Below are positions 54,890-63,056 of a stretch of DNA of 64,000 nt, one piece after another. The DNA is taken from the NCBI RefSeq assembly GCF_947169445.1, contig NZ_CAMVPU010000009.1, positions 1 through 64,000 on the forward strand, written 5' to 3'. How positions within the stretch are numbered: position 1 is the stretch's first letter; each line of letters starts with the position of its first letter. The notes beneath the pieces were generated by a model. It saw nothing but the letters and a program-made list of their open reading frames with translations. It did no database searches and had not been told where the DNA came from. The translations under genes were made by a program, and so were the position numbers. The stretch is from an uncultured Butyrivibrio sp. (lineage in GTDB: Bacteria > Bacillota > Clostridia > Lachnospirales > Lachnospiraceae).

Positions 54890-55426
54890 TCAATTGATCA
54901 TGCTGATGTCATACTGTCTGCATAATGAAGCATATTCTTCATTGATCAGCTGAACCATCTCCTGATCCCCACTAATATTGTCAGGATGGAACATTTTCAT
55001 AAGATCTTTATATCTCTTCTTGAGAGCAAGAGGATTGTTAACACCTCTGAACAAAAGATCCAGCGCATCATATTCGTTTTCTCTCTGATACGCTTTTTCT
55101 CTTTCAAGACGGATATATTCACTCTCAAGCTTCTTTTTATCACTATTTAATTGGTCGAATCCGCTGTTAAGAATACGAAGCCGCTGTTCGAAAAGAGCCT
55201 TATCATTATCCAGTTTTCTGCTAGCTGTCTCAAGTTTTCTCTCTATAGAGTCAACTCTTTCTTTAAAAGCTCTCTCGTCTTCTTCCAGCCTTGAATAACG
55301 CTCAGCAAGGGAACTTTCCTGATTCTCCAATCTGACACTTTCTTTAAAGAGCCAAATCCGGAGCTGAGAAAGCTCATCCTCTGAACCGTTCATAATGATT
55401 TCTTCGATTCGTCTTCTTTCTTCCAT
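54890..55426 (-). CDS. Coiled-coil protein with C-terminal J domain
   Basis: 178 residues. Residues 15-115 are a long heptad-rich coiled coil (RLEEDERAFKERVDSIERKL and following). The last 60 residues form a J domain with helix II KKRYKDLMKMF and the HPD motif in FHPDNISGDQ, then a helix NEEYASLCRQY. The HPD motif predicts it stimulates the ATPase of a DnaK-type chaperone. No Cys-rich or client domain is present, so it is a specialised J-protein whose client is unknown. It follows gerW by 22 bases. Confidence 0.85.
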   Translation of the reverse strand: MEERRRIEEIIMNGSEDELSQLRIWLFKESVRLENQESSLAERYSRLEEDERAFKERVDSIERKLETASRKLDNDKALFEQRLRILNSGFDQLNSDKKKLESEYIRLEREKAYQRENEYDALDLLFRGVNNPLALKKRYKDLMKMFHPDNISGDQEMVQLINEEYASLCRQYDISMIN

Positions 55427-55448
55427 ATGGATCCCCCTAATTCAAGGC

Positions 55449-55832
55449 TCATGTCTTATCGGGAAAAGCGATATCCACTGCCTCTTCATCATCCATCATG
55501 TTCTCTTTTTTGGCAGAAAAACGATCAACTATATCAGGCACCATATCAAGAACCTTGGTAACCGCATCCTGATTCTTGATGTTAACAAGTTTGGTAGTGC
55601 CATTTTTGATAACAAGTACTGCACTTGGTGACATCTTGGCACCAAATCCGCCGCCACCGCCGTTTTTCTTGTCAGCATTGCTGGATCCGGCCCCTACGCC
55701 AAAAGATACATCCACAAGAGGAACAATAATCGTATCTCCAACCTTGGTAGCCTCACCCACAACTGTTTTGGCCGACATAAGCTTGTTCATACCGCCCAAA
55801 AGAGAATCAAATACCTCGTTAAAATTACTCAT
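55449..55832 (-). CDS. GerW/YtfJ family protein
   Basis: About 127 residues of the GerW (YtfJ) family: NFNEVFDSLLGGMNKLMSAK, VVGEATKVGDTIIVPLVDVS, and a Gly-rich loop (KKNGGGGGFGAKMSPSAVLV). In Bacillus YtfJ is needed for normal spore germination, but homologues also occur in organisms not known to sporulate. The ATG at 55832 was chosen because GGAGGTG lies about five bases upstream; an in-frame start eight residues earlier is less likely. It is next to the YtfI-like gene, as in Bacillus. Confidence 0.9.
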   Translation of the reverse strand: MSNFNEVFDSLLGGMNKLMSAKTVVGEATKVGDTIIVPLVDVSFGVGAGSSNADKKNGGGGGFGAKMSPSAVLVIKNGTTKLVNIKNQDAVTKVLDMVPDIVDRFSAKKENMMDDEEAVDIAFPDKT

Positions 55833-55852
55833 CTCCACACCTCCAACGATTT

Positions 55853-56887
55853 TCATGCTTTCATAATTTTCTTAAATCTCTTGATGACTTTCTTTACATC
55901 TTTATTGAAATAGCAGACGCATACACAATATAACACTGTAAACAATGTAATATGCCCCTTAAAATGTGCATCTGCATATAAAACTTTCCTGTCAAAATCA
56001 GGTTCAAAAGATACGTTCCTGAATAACACAGGATACAGCATTCCATAAACGGCCATAAACTCAGCTGTATCAGCCGGATCCCCTGTTCCAAGTCTAAGAT
56101 CGATCTTGGATTTATCCGGCATGATCATCTTGATAAGTCTTATGAGTTTCCCCTTGACCAGTTCAAATGCACGCTTGAAAATATCGTTTTCTAGTGTGGT
56201 TTTTAACATACTCATCTTACCATAAACTCTAGATATTGTATATTGGATTTTTTCAAGCACATTTTGTGGTGTTTTTAGAATATTCTCAATTTTCTCAAAG
56301 ATGTCAGTTATTATTTCAATAAGAGCCTTATCTTTTTCTTCCGTAGACTCATTTTCATCTGTTTCTTTTTGGTCTGTAGTATTGTCGTTATCTAAGACTG
56401 AATCATTTTTATCATTTATTTGATCATTTTCGGATTCAGTATCAGTCTTATCTTCTACCTTGTCTTCTGTCTTTTCTTCCTGAACATTACCTGATTCAGA
56501 ATCATCTTTCTTTTTAGAATGTATATCGGTATCTGAAAGGCTTTCTTTATCATCTGAATCTGTTTTATCTTCACTATCCGATTTTTCCTCTTTACTTTTT
56601 TTCTTAAGAGGAAATACCTTTATTCCGAAAACTCTTATTGTAAACTCTTTATGTTCCGGAAACTCTATACCGCCGCTGATAATATGAAGAAGCCATGAGA
56701 AACGCGCTCTTGCCACTATTTCATTTACATCAAAAGCGCTTTCAAATTCCGTCTCAGGAACCGTCCCATCCAGTCTGTATCTTACCGGAACAAATAATAT
56801 CAGCAGAATAAGAAATAGAATAAAGGCTATCAGGCATAAAAGCACAATTCCAATTATCTTCAGTGCTGTTAAAATCCCCGCCAGCAT
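55853..56887 (-). CDS. DUF2953 (YtfI-like) membrane protein with acidic insert
   Basis: About 344 residues. One N-terminal membrane helix (IVLLCLIAFILFLILLILFV) is followed by the DUF2953 start VPVRYRLDG. From about 105 to 190 there is an unusual low-complexity insert rich in Asp, Glu, Lys and Ser. The C-terminal part holds the conserved DLRLGTGDPADTAEFMAVYG. Function is unknown; in Bacillus the gene pairs with ytfJ. The ATG at 56887 has GGGGAG eight bases upstream. It sits 20 bases upstream of gerW, so they are one operon. Confidence 0.88.
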   Translation of the reverse strand: MLAGILTALKIIGIVLLCLIAFILFLILLILFVPVRYRLDGTVPETEFESAFDVNEIVARARFSWLLHIISGGIEFPEHKEFTIRVFGIKVFPLKKKSKEEKSDSEDKTDSDDKESLSDTDIHSKKKDDSESGNVQEEKTEDKVEDKTDTESENDQINDKNDSVLDNDNTTDQKETDENESTEEKDKALIEIITDIFEKIENILKTPQNVLEKIQYTISRVYGKMSMLKTTLENDIFKRAFELVKGKLIRLIKMIMPDKSKIDLRLGTGDPADTAEFMAVYGMLYPVLFRNVSFEPDFDRKVLYADAHFKGHITLFTVLYCVCVCYFNKDVKKVIKRFKKIMKA

Positions 56888-56927
56888 AATCTTTTCTCCC
56901 CACAAAATAATAAATACAAATACAATC

Positions 56928-57251
56928 TTATAAATTCAGGTATTCCAGCAATCTACCGTCCATTCCTGCCTTAGAAGCCTCCTCGGAAATCTTAACCACC
57001 AAATTGACAGCTTCTTCATATCCGAAGGCAATGCCATATATCAGAACCGGATCATATTCATAATAGCGTTGTCTTAAAAAAGCACAGTGAATAATATCCA
57101 GCTGATCATTATCATTCATGGGGGCCGTCAAGCAATAAATATTGAACTGACCACTCCCAAACAGGAGCTTCCATTTTACAAGATGATGTTTTTTTACCGA
57201 ATCTCCCCAATATAGATTCTTGGCAAACCGGCAAAAGCCACCTTTTTTCAT
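56928..57251 (-). CDS. Small protein of unknown function
   Basis: About 107 residues, soluble. It opens with MKKGGFCRFAKNLYWGDSV and ends in a helical segment (YGIAFGYEEAVNLVVKISEE). The middle contains APMNDNDQLDIIHC and a tyrosine-rich LRQRYYEYDPVLIYG. I recognise no family. The ATG at 57251 is preferred (GCGGAG eleven bases upstream) over the TTG at 57272, which lacks a ribosome site. It is upstream of the YtfI-like gene on the same strand and may be in the same transcript. Confidence 0.6.
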   Translation of the reverse strand: MKKGGFCRFAKNLYWGDSVKKHHLVKWKLLFGSGQFNIYCLTAPMNDNDQLDIIHCAFLRQRYYEYDPVLIYGIAFGYEEAVNLVVKISEEASKAGMDGRLLEYLNL

Positions 57252-57378
57252 TCCACTTAATTCTCCGCCCAAAACATTTATTCACAAAAAATCATCTTCA
57301 AAGGCGCTGCTTTGCTTTATTTTTCATGAAATACTACAAAGATAATTTTATCATATTTAGTAAAAAAAATCCGAAGAA

Positions 57379-58830
57379 TTATTCAACGCCAAAGTATGCA
57401 TCAAATATTCTTTTTGCTATAGGAACCGCGTAGCTACCGCCACTTCCGGCATCCTCGACTATGATCGTAACACATACCTTAGGATCTTCTACCGGCGCAA
57501 AGCCTGTAAACCAGGCATGGGAATCAGAAGTAGAATCATTAAATTCTGCGGAGCCTGTCTTACCTGCTGCTGTATAGGTTAGTCCCTTTAGTTTGGATGC
57601 AGTACCGCTTTGAACTACAGCTTCCATCATGGTAGTGAGAATCTCTGACTCTTTTTCGGACATAAGTCTTTTATAGCTTTCAGAAGAATAGCTTTTGACT
57701 TCTTTCCCGGTCTCACTTTTAACACCGCTTACCACATATGGTTTCATTAATATTCCCTTATTAGCAATGCTACAGGTTATCATATTCATATGCATAGGCG
57801 AAACAAGCGTAGCTCCCTGTCCGATTGAGAGCTGCATAACATCAGAGCTTTCCGTTTCATCATCAAGCTGTGCACTACTCTTGTTGTAATTCATGGTTAG
57901 TGGCAATTCTTCGCCAAACATAAGATTTTTCAGGGTACTTTGAAAAGTTTTTCTCTTTACCTCTAATCCAATATTAGCAAAGGATGAATTACAGGACTTG
58001 GCAAAAGAGCTGACAAAGTCCACATATCCGTGATTCTCGCCATGATAGCAGGATATAGTTTCACCCTCATAGGTATATTTTCCATTACAGGTAAATTTAT
58101 AATCCGAATAGTTGTCAGGATGTTCTTTGATATAAGCAAGCGCAGTTGCAATCTTAAAAGTAGATCCGGGCGGATACAAGCCTTGTGTTGCTCTGTTAAG
58201 AAGTTTGGCATCAGTTGATTTGTCTGCCAAAAGAGATGCCCAATCCTGCTGAATAGTATTTGGATCAAAATCAGGCTTGGAAACCATAGCCAGTATTTCA
58301 CCGGTCTTAGGATTCGTAACAACAATAGCACCCTTTCTGGCTGACAGCGCATTAAAAGCCACTTCCTGAAGATTGACATCCAGTGTGGTGTAGACATTAT
58401 CTCCCGGATACTTTTCTCCCTGAGTATCTAGTGCCACTTTATCCTGCAGATCAATACTTGTGTTTATCAGATAATAATTTTCAGAAGCCTCTATTCCGGC
58501 TTTTCCATTGGTTGAGTACCCAACAACATGCGCAAACTCTTTTCCATAAGGATAGACTCGCTTTTCTTTTCCATATTCATCCAGCGAAGTATAAGCAAGT
58601 ACATCCCCATCCCTGGATAAAATCTTTCCCCTTGTATTCTGAGCCAGCAATATCTGCTGTCTGGTATTGTAGCTATTATTCATAAGCTCCTGCTTATTAT
58701 TTCCTGCATAGTAACAAACATAAGCCAAAAGAGATGCAAGAAGGCAGCAATAAAATACAGACAAAATAATAATAGGATATGATCGTATTTTCTTTTTCCT
58801 GGCAGGCTTTCTATTATCTTTCTCCTGCAT
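57379..58830 (-). CDS. Penicillin-binding protein (class B-type transpeptidase)
   Basis: 483 residues. A basic N-terminus and one membrane helix (IIILSVFYCCLLASLLAYVC) anchor the enzyme outside the membrane. A short dimerisation domain (RGKILSRDGDVLAYT) precedes the transpeptidase: the active Ser in PGSTFKIATA near 220, SCNSSFANIG near 280 and AGKTGSAEF near 422. All three catalytic motifs are intact. It cross-links peptidoglycan. At 483 residues it is shorter than FtsI/PbpB, matching PbpA-type partners of RodA-like polymerases. It overlaps the upstream RodA-like gene by 17 bases, so they likely form a SEDS/PBP pair. Confidence 0.93.
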   Translation of the reverse strand: MQEKDNRKPARKKKIRSYPIIILSVFYCCLLASLLAYVCYYAGNNKQELMNNSYNTRQQILLAQNTRGKILSRDGDVLAYTSLDEYGKEKRVYPYGKEFAHVVGYSTNGKAGIEASENYYLINTSIDLQDKVALDTQGEKYPGDNVYTTLDVNLQEVAFNALSARKGAIVVTNPKTGEILAMVSKPDFDPNTIQQDWASLLADKSTDAKLLNRATQGLYPPGSTFKIATALAYIKEHPDNYSDYKFTCNGKYTYEGETISCYHGENHGYVDFVSSFAKSCNSSFANIGLEVKRKTFQSTLKNLMFGEELPLTMNYNKSSAQLDDETESSDVMQLSIGQGATLVSPMHMNMITCSIANKGILMKPYVVSGVKSETGKEVKSYSSESYKRLMSEKESEILTTMMEAVVQSGTASKLKGLTYTAAGKTGSAEFNDSTSDSHAWFTGFAPVEDPKVCVTIIVEDAGSGGSYAVPIAKRIFDAYFGVE

Positions 58831-60178
58831 TCCTCTTAGCCTCCATCTTCCTGCGTTTTCTTTCTATAGCCTTTTGTCTTTCGTCTGTCCTTATCATGCA
58901 GATTCCTTCAGCAATCATGATCATCACTATCGTAGTAAGCACAGATGTACCGCCGTAACTGACAAGTGGTAATGTAACACCAGTCAGCGGAATAAACTTA
59001 GCGCCTCCTCCAATAGTTAGAAACGCCTGAAAGATAAAAGCAACAGCAATACCTGTAATGATCAGCCTGTAAAACTTATCCCTTAGATAATATCCTTCTA
59101 ACATCAGCATGATAAAGGTGCTGACGCAGATAAGTGTCATAAGCACAGCAAAAATAACCCCCAGTTCCTCAGCTATTGCAGAAAAAATAAAATCCTGCTC
59201 AACATAAGGAATGGACTGAGGCGAACCTCCATATAATCCAAGACCAAACCAGCATCCACTACTGATACCAAAAAGTGACTGTGACAGCTGATATCCGGTA
59301 GCTTCAATATCACTGAAGGGATCAAGAAAGGCTTGTACTCTCACCTGAATATGAGAAAAAAGCCTGTAGGAAACCATGCTTGCAATAGCTCCAAAGGCCA
59401 ATCCCGCAATAAGATATCCTGGATTTTCTGTAGCGATAAAAATCAGAGCCAGATAAACCACAAAGAAAATCAGAGCACTTCCCAGATCTTTGGACAGAAC
59501 CAGAATAATTACATGAACTGCAGCTATAAAAGAACACATTAATATTTCCAAAAAGCTTTCAGCTTTATAAAGAGCTGATGCCATAAAGAACAAAAATATT
59601 ATCTTTACAAATTCAGAAGGCTGAAACGTAATTCCTGCAATCGTATAGGAAATCTTAGATCCGTTAGTTGCAGCGCCCAAAATAAGGACTATACCAATAA
59701 GTAAGATTCCGGCACAGGCATAAACCCATTTAAACTTTTTGAGTATATTTAGTCGAAAAATAAGCTCCGGTATAAAAAAGCCTATCAAAAAAGATGCAGA
59801 AATAATAAAAAACTGCTTGATTGCCTTATCATAGGATAGTCTTGTTATTATGATAAGGCCAATCATAAGAAGCATGCAGCAATTGTTGATAAGCAGCCTG
59901 TTTCCATCCGGATAAATGGCATAAAACAAAAGAATCGCCGATAGAAAAATCACTATCTGAAAAGCAAAAAAGAATGCATATCTAACTTTTCCGGTTCTGG
60001 CAATAATCTGTATAAAGCAGGCAAACTGCACAGAAAACATGCTGATCACCTGACCTATGTACAGCCACTTTCTTTTTCCCTCGCTCTTATATCTGAAAGT
60101 CAGAAAACCTTCAATGGTATACACAAGCAAAAAAAGCGTAATGACATATTTCGAGATTTCCGTCACATATAATTCCAT
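58814..60178 (-). CDS. FtsW/RodA/SpoVE-family (SEDS) peptidoglycan polymerase
   Basis: 454 residues with 10-12 helices. SEDS signatures include ITFQPSEFVKI, the extracellular loop around PFSDIEATGYQLSQSLFGIS, and LTGVTLPLVSYGGTSVLTTI. EQDFIFSAIAEELG carries the conserved acidic residues. An N-terminal extension of about 80 residues (two to three additional helices) is present compared with short RodA. SEDS proteins polymerise lipid II; the partner transpeptidase is encoded with a 17-base overlap. It starts four bases after the U32 gene stop codon, so translation is probably coupled. Confidence 0.93.
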   Translation of the reverse strand: MELYVTEISKYVITLFLLVYTIEGFLTFRYKSEGKRKWLYIGQVISMFSVQFACFIQIIARTGKVRYAFFFAFQIVIFLSAILLFYAIYPDGNRLLINNCCMLLMIGLIIITRLSYDKAIKQFFIISASFLIGFFIPELIFRLNILKKFKWVYACAGILLIGIVLILGAATNGSKISYTIAGITFQPSEFVKIIFLFFMASALYKAESFLEILMCSFIAAVHVIILVLSKDLGSALIFFVVYLALIFIATENPGYLIAGLAFGAIASMVSYRLFSHIQVRVQAFLDPFSDIEATGYQLSQSLFGISSGCWFGLGLYGGSPQSIPYVEQDFIFSAIAEELGVIFAVLMTLICVSTFIMLMLEGYYLRDKFYRLIITGIAVAFIFQAFLTIGGGAKFIPLTGVTLPLVSYGGTSVLTTIVMIMIAEGICMIRTDERQKAIERKRRKMEAKRNAGER

Positions 60179-60182
60179 TAGT

Positions 60183-62510
60183 CTATTCTACTCCGCGCTT
60201 AAAGTGACCTGTCGTATAATCGCAGCTATTTAGCTTAGCCAGATAATCGTCATTTCCATCCAGATAAGCTCCCAGTACGACCTCGCATTCTTTCTCATTT
60301 TCAACCGTAAAATCGATTCTAAAATGATCGAATGCTTCACTTGTTTTTATATTTTCAATTTTCTTGTGTAAAGAAGTAGGTGCAGCATTCCAAACAACGT
60401 TATAACAGTTCCTGCAATTAGTGGTAACAGGCAGATGATTCCCCATTCTGTCAACAAGTACCATTTTTTCACAGTAAAAGGTATTAAGCTTGCCGCTGCA
60501 TTTATCAAGAGTTTTCTTTACACAGCCGGCGCTTACCATCATCGGAACCCGGCCATAAACATTGTAGGATAAGTCGCTATGAATGTTCTTATCCACAGCA
60601 AAAGAAAGTTCTTTTGCCTCATGGATTGTAAGTTCATAGGGGACGCAAAGCTCTGTTATCTGCAGATCAAGGTCAGAAATAAAGCCAGCCGCACCATGGT
60701 TCCATGCATAAACTCCATAATCAGGGACCACTTTTCCCATAAAGCCAATTTCCTTCAAAAAGCCAAGCTGTTCTAAGTTCCTTACCAAAAGACCCGAAAA
60801 GCCCTTTTGCTTATAGCTATCTGCCGCTTTACTGATATCCTCTGTAGCATCAAAGCTTTCCTCCCTGCAGACATAGGGAAGCGCCACCAAAAATTCTATA
60901 TGCTTCTGATCTGCTGTTTCTGAAATTCTCTGTACAGAATCATCTGTCAAATTGAAAAACAGATTACTGTCAACATATACTCTTGAAAGCATGTCTTTTT
61001 TATCAATTGCTTTAAATACAGCCTTCAGCTGATCGGCTGTATTTACAAGGACATGGTAATCAGGGCATTTCCTGTTTTCAGCCTTATGCTTATCTAAATC
61101 AGTATCAGAAGTTACTCTATCCCTCAAGAAAGCACCTCTACTATCAGCACCAGCTTTGGCATAAGAATTCATAGATTGAGACAATGTTTTTTCTTTGAAG
61201 TTATCAAGAATCCTGTTTTCTACCTTTTCGACTAGTTCTCTTCTAAGCTCATTAAGCTCACTTACAGGAACAAAAATGCCATCTGCACTATCTTTTGCAT
61301 CAATGTTTACTATTATTTCTTCAGTTTCAAAAGAAGTATTACCAAGTCTTGCAAGCTGCTTTCTGACTGTATCTTCATCCATAGGCCTCTTTGAAGCAGC
61401 CTGAACTACATTACCTTCAACATTTTCGACTATATCACCGGTATCAGAAGCAACTATCATAGTAAGCGAAAGAGGCCCACCAAGTTCAAGGTTACAGATT
61501 AGCTGGCACTTTATCTTAAGATTTCTATCCAGGTACTTCTCTTTTACCTCTAAAAGAACTTTATCAGAGGTTCCATTATAAGCAGGCGAAGATATTGTAA
61601 CCATTTCCCTACCGTTATGCTTGTGATAATATCCTTCACTTATGCCGGTTCTCTGGTACAAGCCCTTTAATATCTCAAAGTCTTCATCAGAAACCTTTAT
61701 CTCTTTGGAAGGATCAGCATAATACATATCGATATACTTTCGATAAAGGGCTGTAACTCCTGCAGCATATTCAGGCTTTTTCATTCTGCCTTCGATCTTA
61801 AAAGAGTCTATCCCCGCCTTTATAAGTTCCGGAATAATGCCTATAGTACACATATCCTTAAGGCTAAGCGGATACTGTTCCTTATTCCCCTTTAGTCCTT
61901 CCATCTGATATGGAAGCCTGCAAGGCTGAGCGCATCTTCCACGGTTGCCGCTTCTTCCGCCAACCATGCTGCTAAATAGGCAGGCTCCAGAATAACAATA
62001 GCACATAGCACCATGAATAAAGGCTTCAACCTCAACATCAGACTTTTCTCTGATTGCCTGCATTTCTGAAAGACTAAGCTCTCTAGCAGGGACAACTCTG
62101 CAGCAGCCAAAATCTTTCAAAAGTCTGGCACCGTAAACTCCTGTAACGGTCTGCTGTGTGCTGGCATGTAATTCTATATTAGGAAATTCATCCCTGATAA
62201 GGCGCATAACGCCATAATCCTGAACAATCACACCATCCAGATTATTCTGCGCAAATGGCAGCATAAAATCATAGACCTGGCCATATTCTCTTTCCTTGAC
62301 CAGGGTATTGACCGTCATATATATTCTCTTACCATGAAGGTGCGCATATCTGATCGCATCCAGCACCTGCTGAGTATCAAAATTATCAGCATATGCCCTT
62401 GCTCCGAACTTGCTTCCTCCAAGATAAACCGCATCTGCTCCGGCATTAAAGGCACCAACCATCGTTTCATAGCCGCCTGCCGGCGCTAATAATTCTACTT
62501 TTTTTTGCAT
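60183..62510 (-). CDS. U32 family protein (collagenase-like/RlhA-type)
   Basis: 775 residues. The U32 domain (1-400) opens with VELLAPAGGYETMVGAFNAG. Its cysteine block is AFIHGAMCYCYSGACLFSSM followed by GRCAQPCRLPYQ, a probable Fe-S site, and FKIEGRMKKPEY follows. The C-terminal half is a DUF3656-like region with a further Cys cluster (VTTNCRNCYNVV). U32 members include RlhA, which hydroxylates 23S rRNA, and putative collagenases. The RNA-modifying role seems the better guess for a housekeeping location like this; that is inference. AAGGAT precedes the ATG. Confidence 0.9.
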   Translation of the reverse strand: MQKKVELLAPAGGYETMVGAFNAGADAVYLGGSKFGARAYADNFDTQQVLDAIRYAHLHGKRIYMTVNTLVKEREYGQVYDFMLPFAQNNLDGVIVQDYGVMRLIRDEFPNIELHASTQQTVTGVYGARLLKDFGCCRVVPARELSLSEMQAIREKSDVEVEAFIHGAMCYCYSGACLFSSMVGGRSGNRGRCAQPCRLPYQMEGLKGNKEQYPLSLKDMCTIGIIPELIKAGIDSFKIEGRMKKPEYAAGVTALYRKYIDMYYADPSKEIKVSDEDFEILKGLYQRTGISEGYYHKHNGREMVTISSPAYNGTSDKVLLEVKEKYLDRNLKIKCQLICNLELGGPLSLTMIVASDTGDIVENVEGNVVQAASKRPMDEDTVRKQLARLGNTSFETEEIIVNIDAKDSADGIFVPVSELNELRRELVEKVENRILDNFKEKTLSQSMNSYAKAGADSRGAFLRDRVTSDTDLDKHKAENRKCPDYHVLVNTADQLKAVFKAIDKKDMLSRVYVDSNLFFNLTDDSVQRISETADQKHIEFLVALPYVCREESFDATEDISKAADSYKQKGFSGLLVRNLEQLGFLKEIGFMGKVVPDYGVYAWNHGAAGFISDLDLQITELCVPYELTIHEAKELSFAVDKNIHSDLSYNVYGRVPMMVSAGCVKKTLDKCSGKLNTFYCEKMVLVDRMGNHLPVTTNCRNCYNVVWNAAPTSLHKKIENIKTSEAFDHFRIDFTVENEKECEVVLGAYLDGNDDYLAKLNSCDYTTGHFKRGVE

Positions 62511-62536
62511 ATTAAATCCTTATGTGATAAGCAGAC

Positions 62537-62561
62537 AAAAAGGCTGTCCCAAAGGACAGCC
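62537..62561 (-). terminator. Terminator after zapA
   Basis: A perfect 8-bp stem GGCTGTCC (62542-62549 with 62554-62561), a four-base loop and a run of five Ts on the minus strand. It lies between zapA and the U32 gene. Confidence 0.8.
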
Positions 62562-62569
62562 CTAAAATC

Positions 62570-62983
62570 TTATTTCTTACTTCCTGTTCCCTTTACCTGA
62601 GTTTCAAGCTGGATAATCTTTTTAGATGAATCATCAAGCTTAGCCTGTAGATTCTTGCTGTTCTTCTCAGTGTTCTCAAGCTTGATCTGAGTAGCTATAA
62701 GCTCATGCTTAAGGTCATACAGTTCTTTTTCTTTTTCTGACAGCTGCTCCTCCATAAGCTCTATCTGCTTCTTGGATTTGAAATAATCGTCCGCGATATT
62801 CAGCTGCAAAAGAACATTCTGGGTATCGATAGGCTGACGCTTAAAGCCATCAATCTTGTTATACTCAGCTATCTTATTATTGATATAGGATGCTACCTTC
62901 TGAAGGTACTCCTCACTTTCGTAACCACTTAAGGTAAATACCTTTCCCCCGATAATTACCTCTGTATCTGTCTTAGATGCCAT
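62570..62983 (-). CDS. zapA: Cell division protein ZapA
   Basis: 137 residues. The ZapA head opens with TEVIIGGKVFTLSGYESEEY and QKVASYINNKIAEYNKI, followed by a long coiled-coil tail (residues 65-130) that ends in basic residues. ZapA bundles FtsZ filaments at the division site. The coiled coil is longer than that of E. coli ZapA, as in other Clostridia. It lies between ruvB and the U32 gene, with its own terminator. Confidence 0.9.
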   Translation of the reverse strand: MASKTDTEVIIGGKVFTLSGYESEEYLQKVASYINNKIAEYNKIDGFKRQPIDTQNVLLQLNIADDYFKSKKQIELMEEQLSEKEKELYDLKHELIATQIKLENTEKNSKNLQAKLDDSSKKIIQLETQVKGTGSKK

Positions 62984-63056
62984 CTGAACTCCCCCGTATG
63001 CTATTATCTGCAGTTAAAAGACTGTAAATAATGTACCCACAAATCTATAAGTAAGA

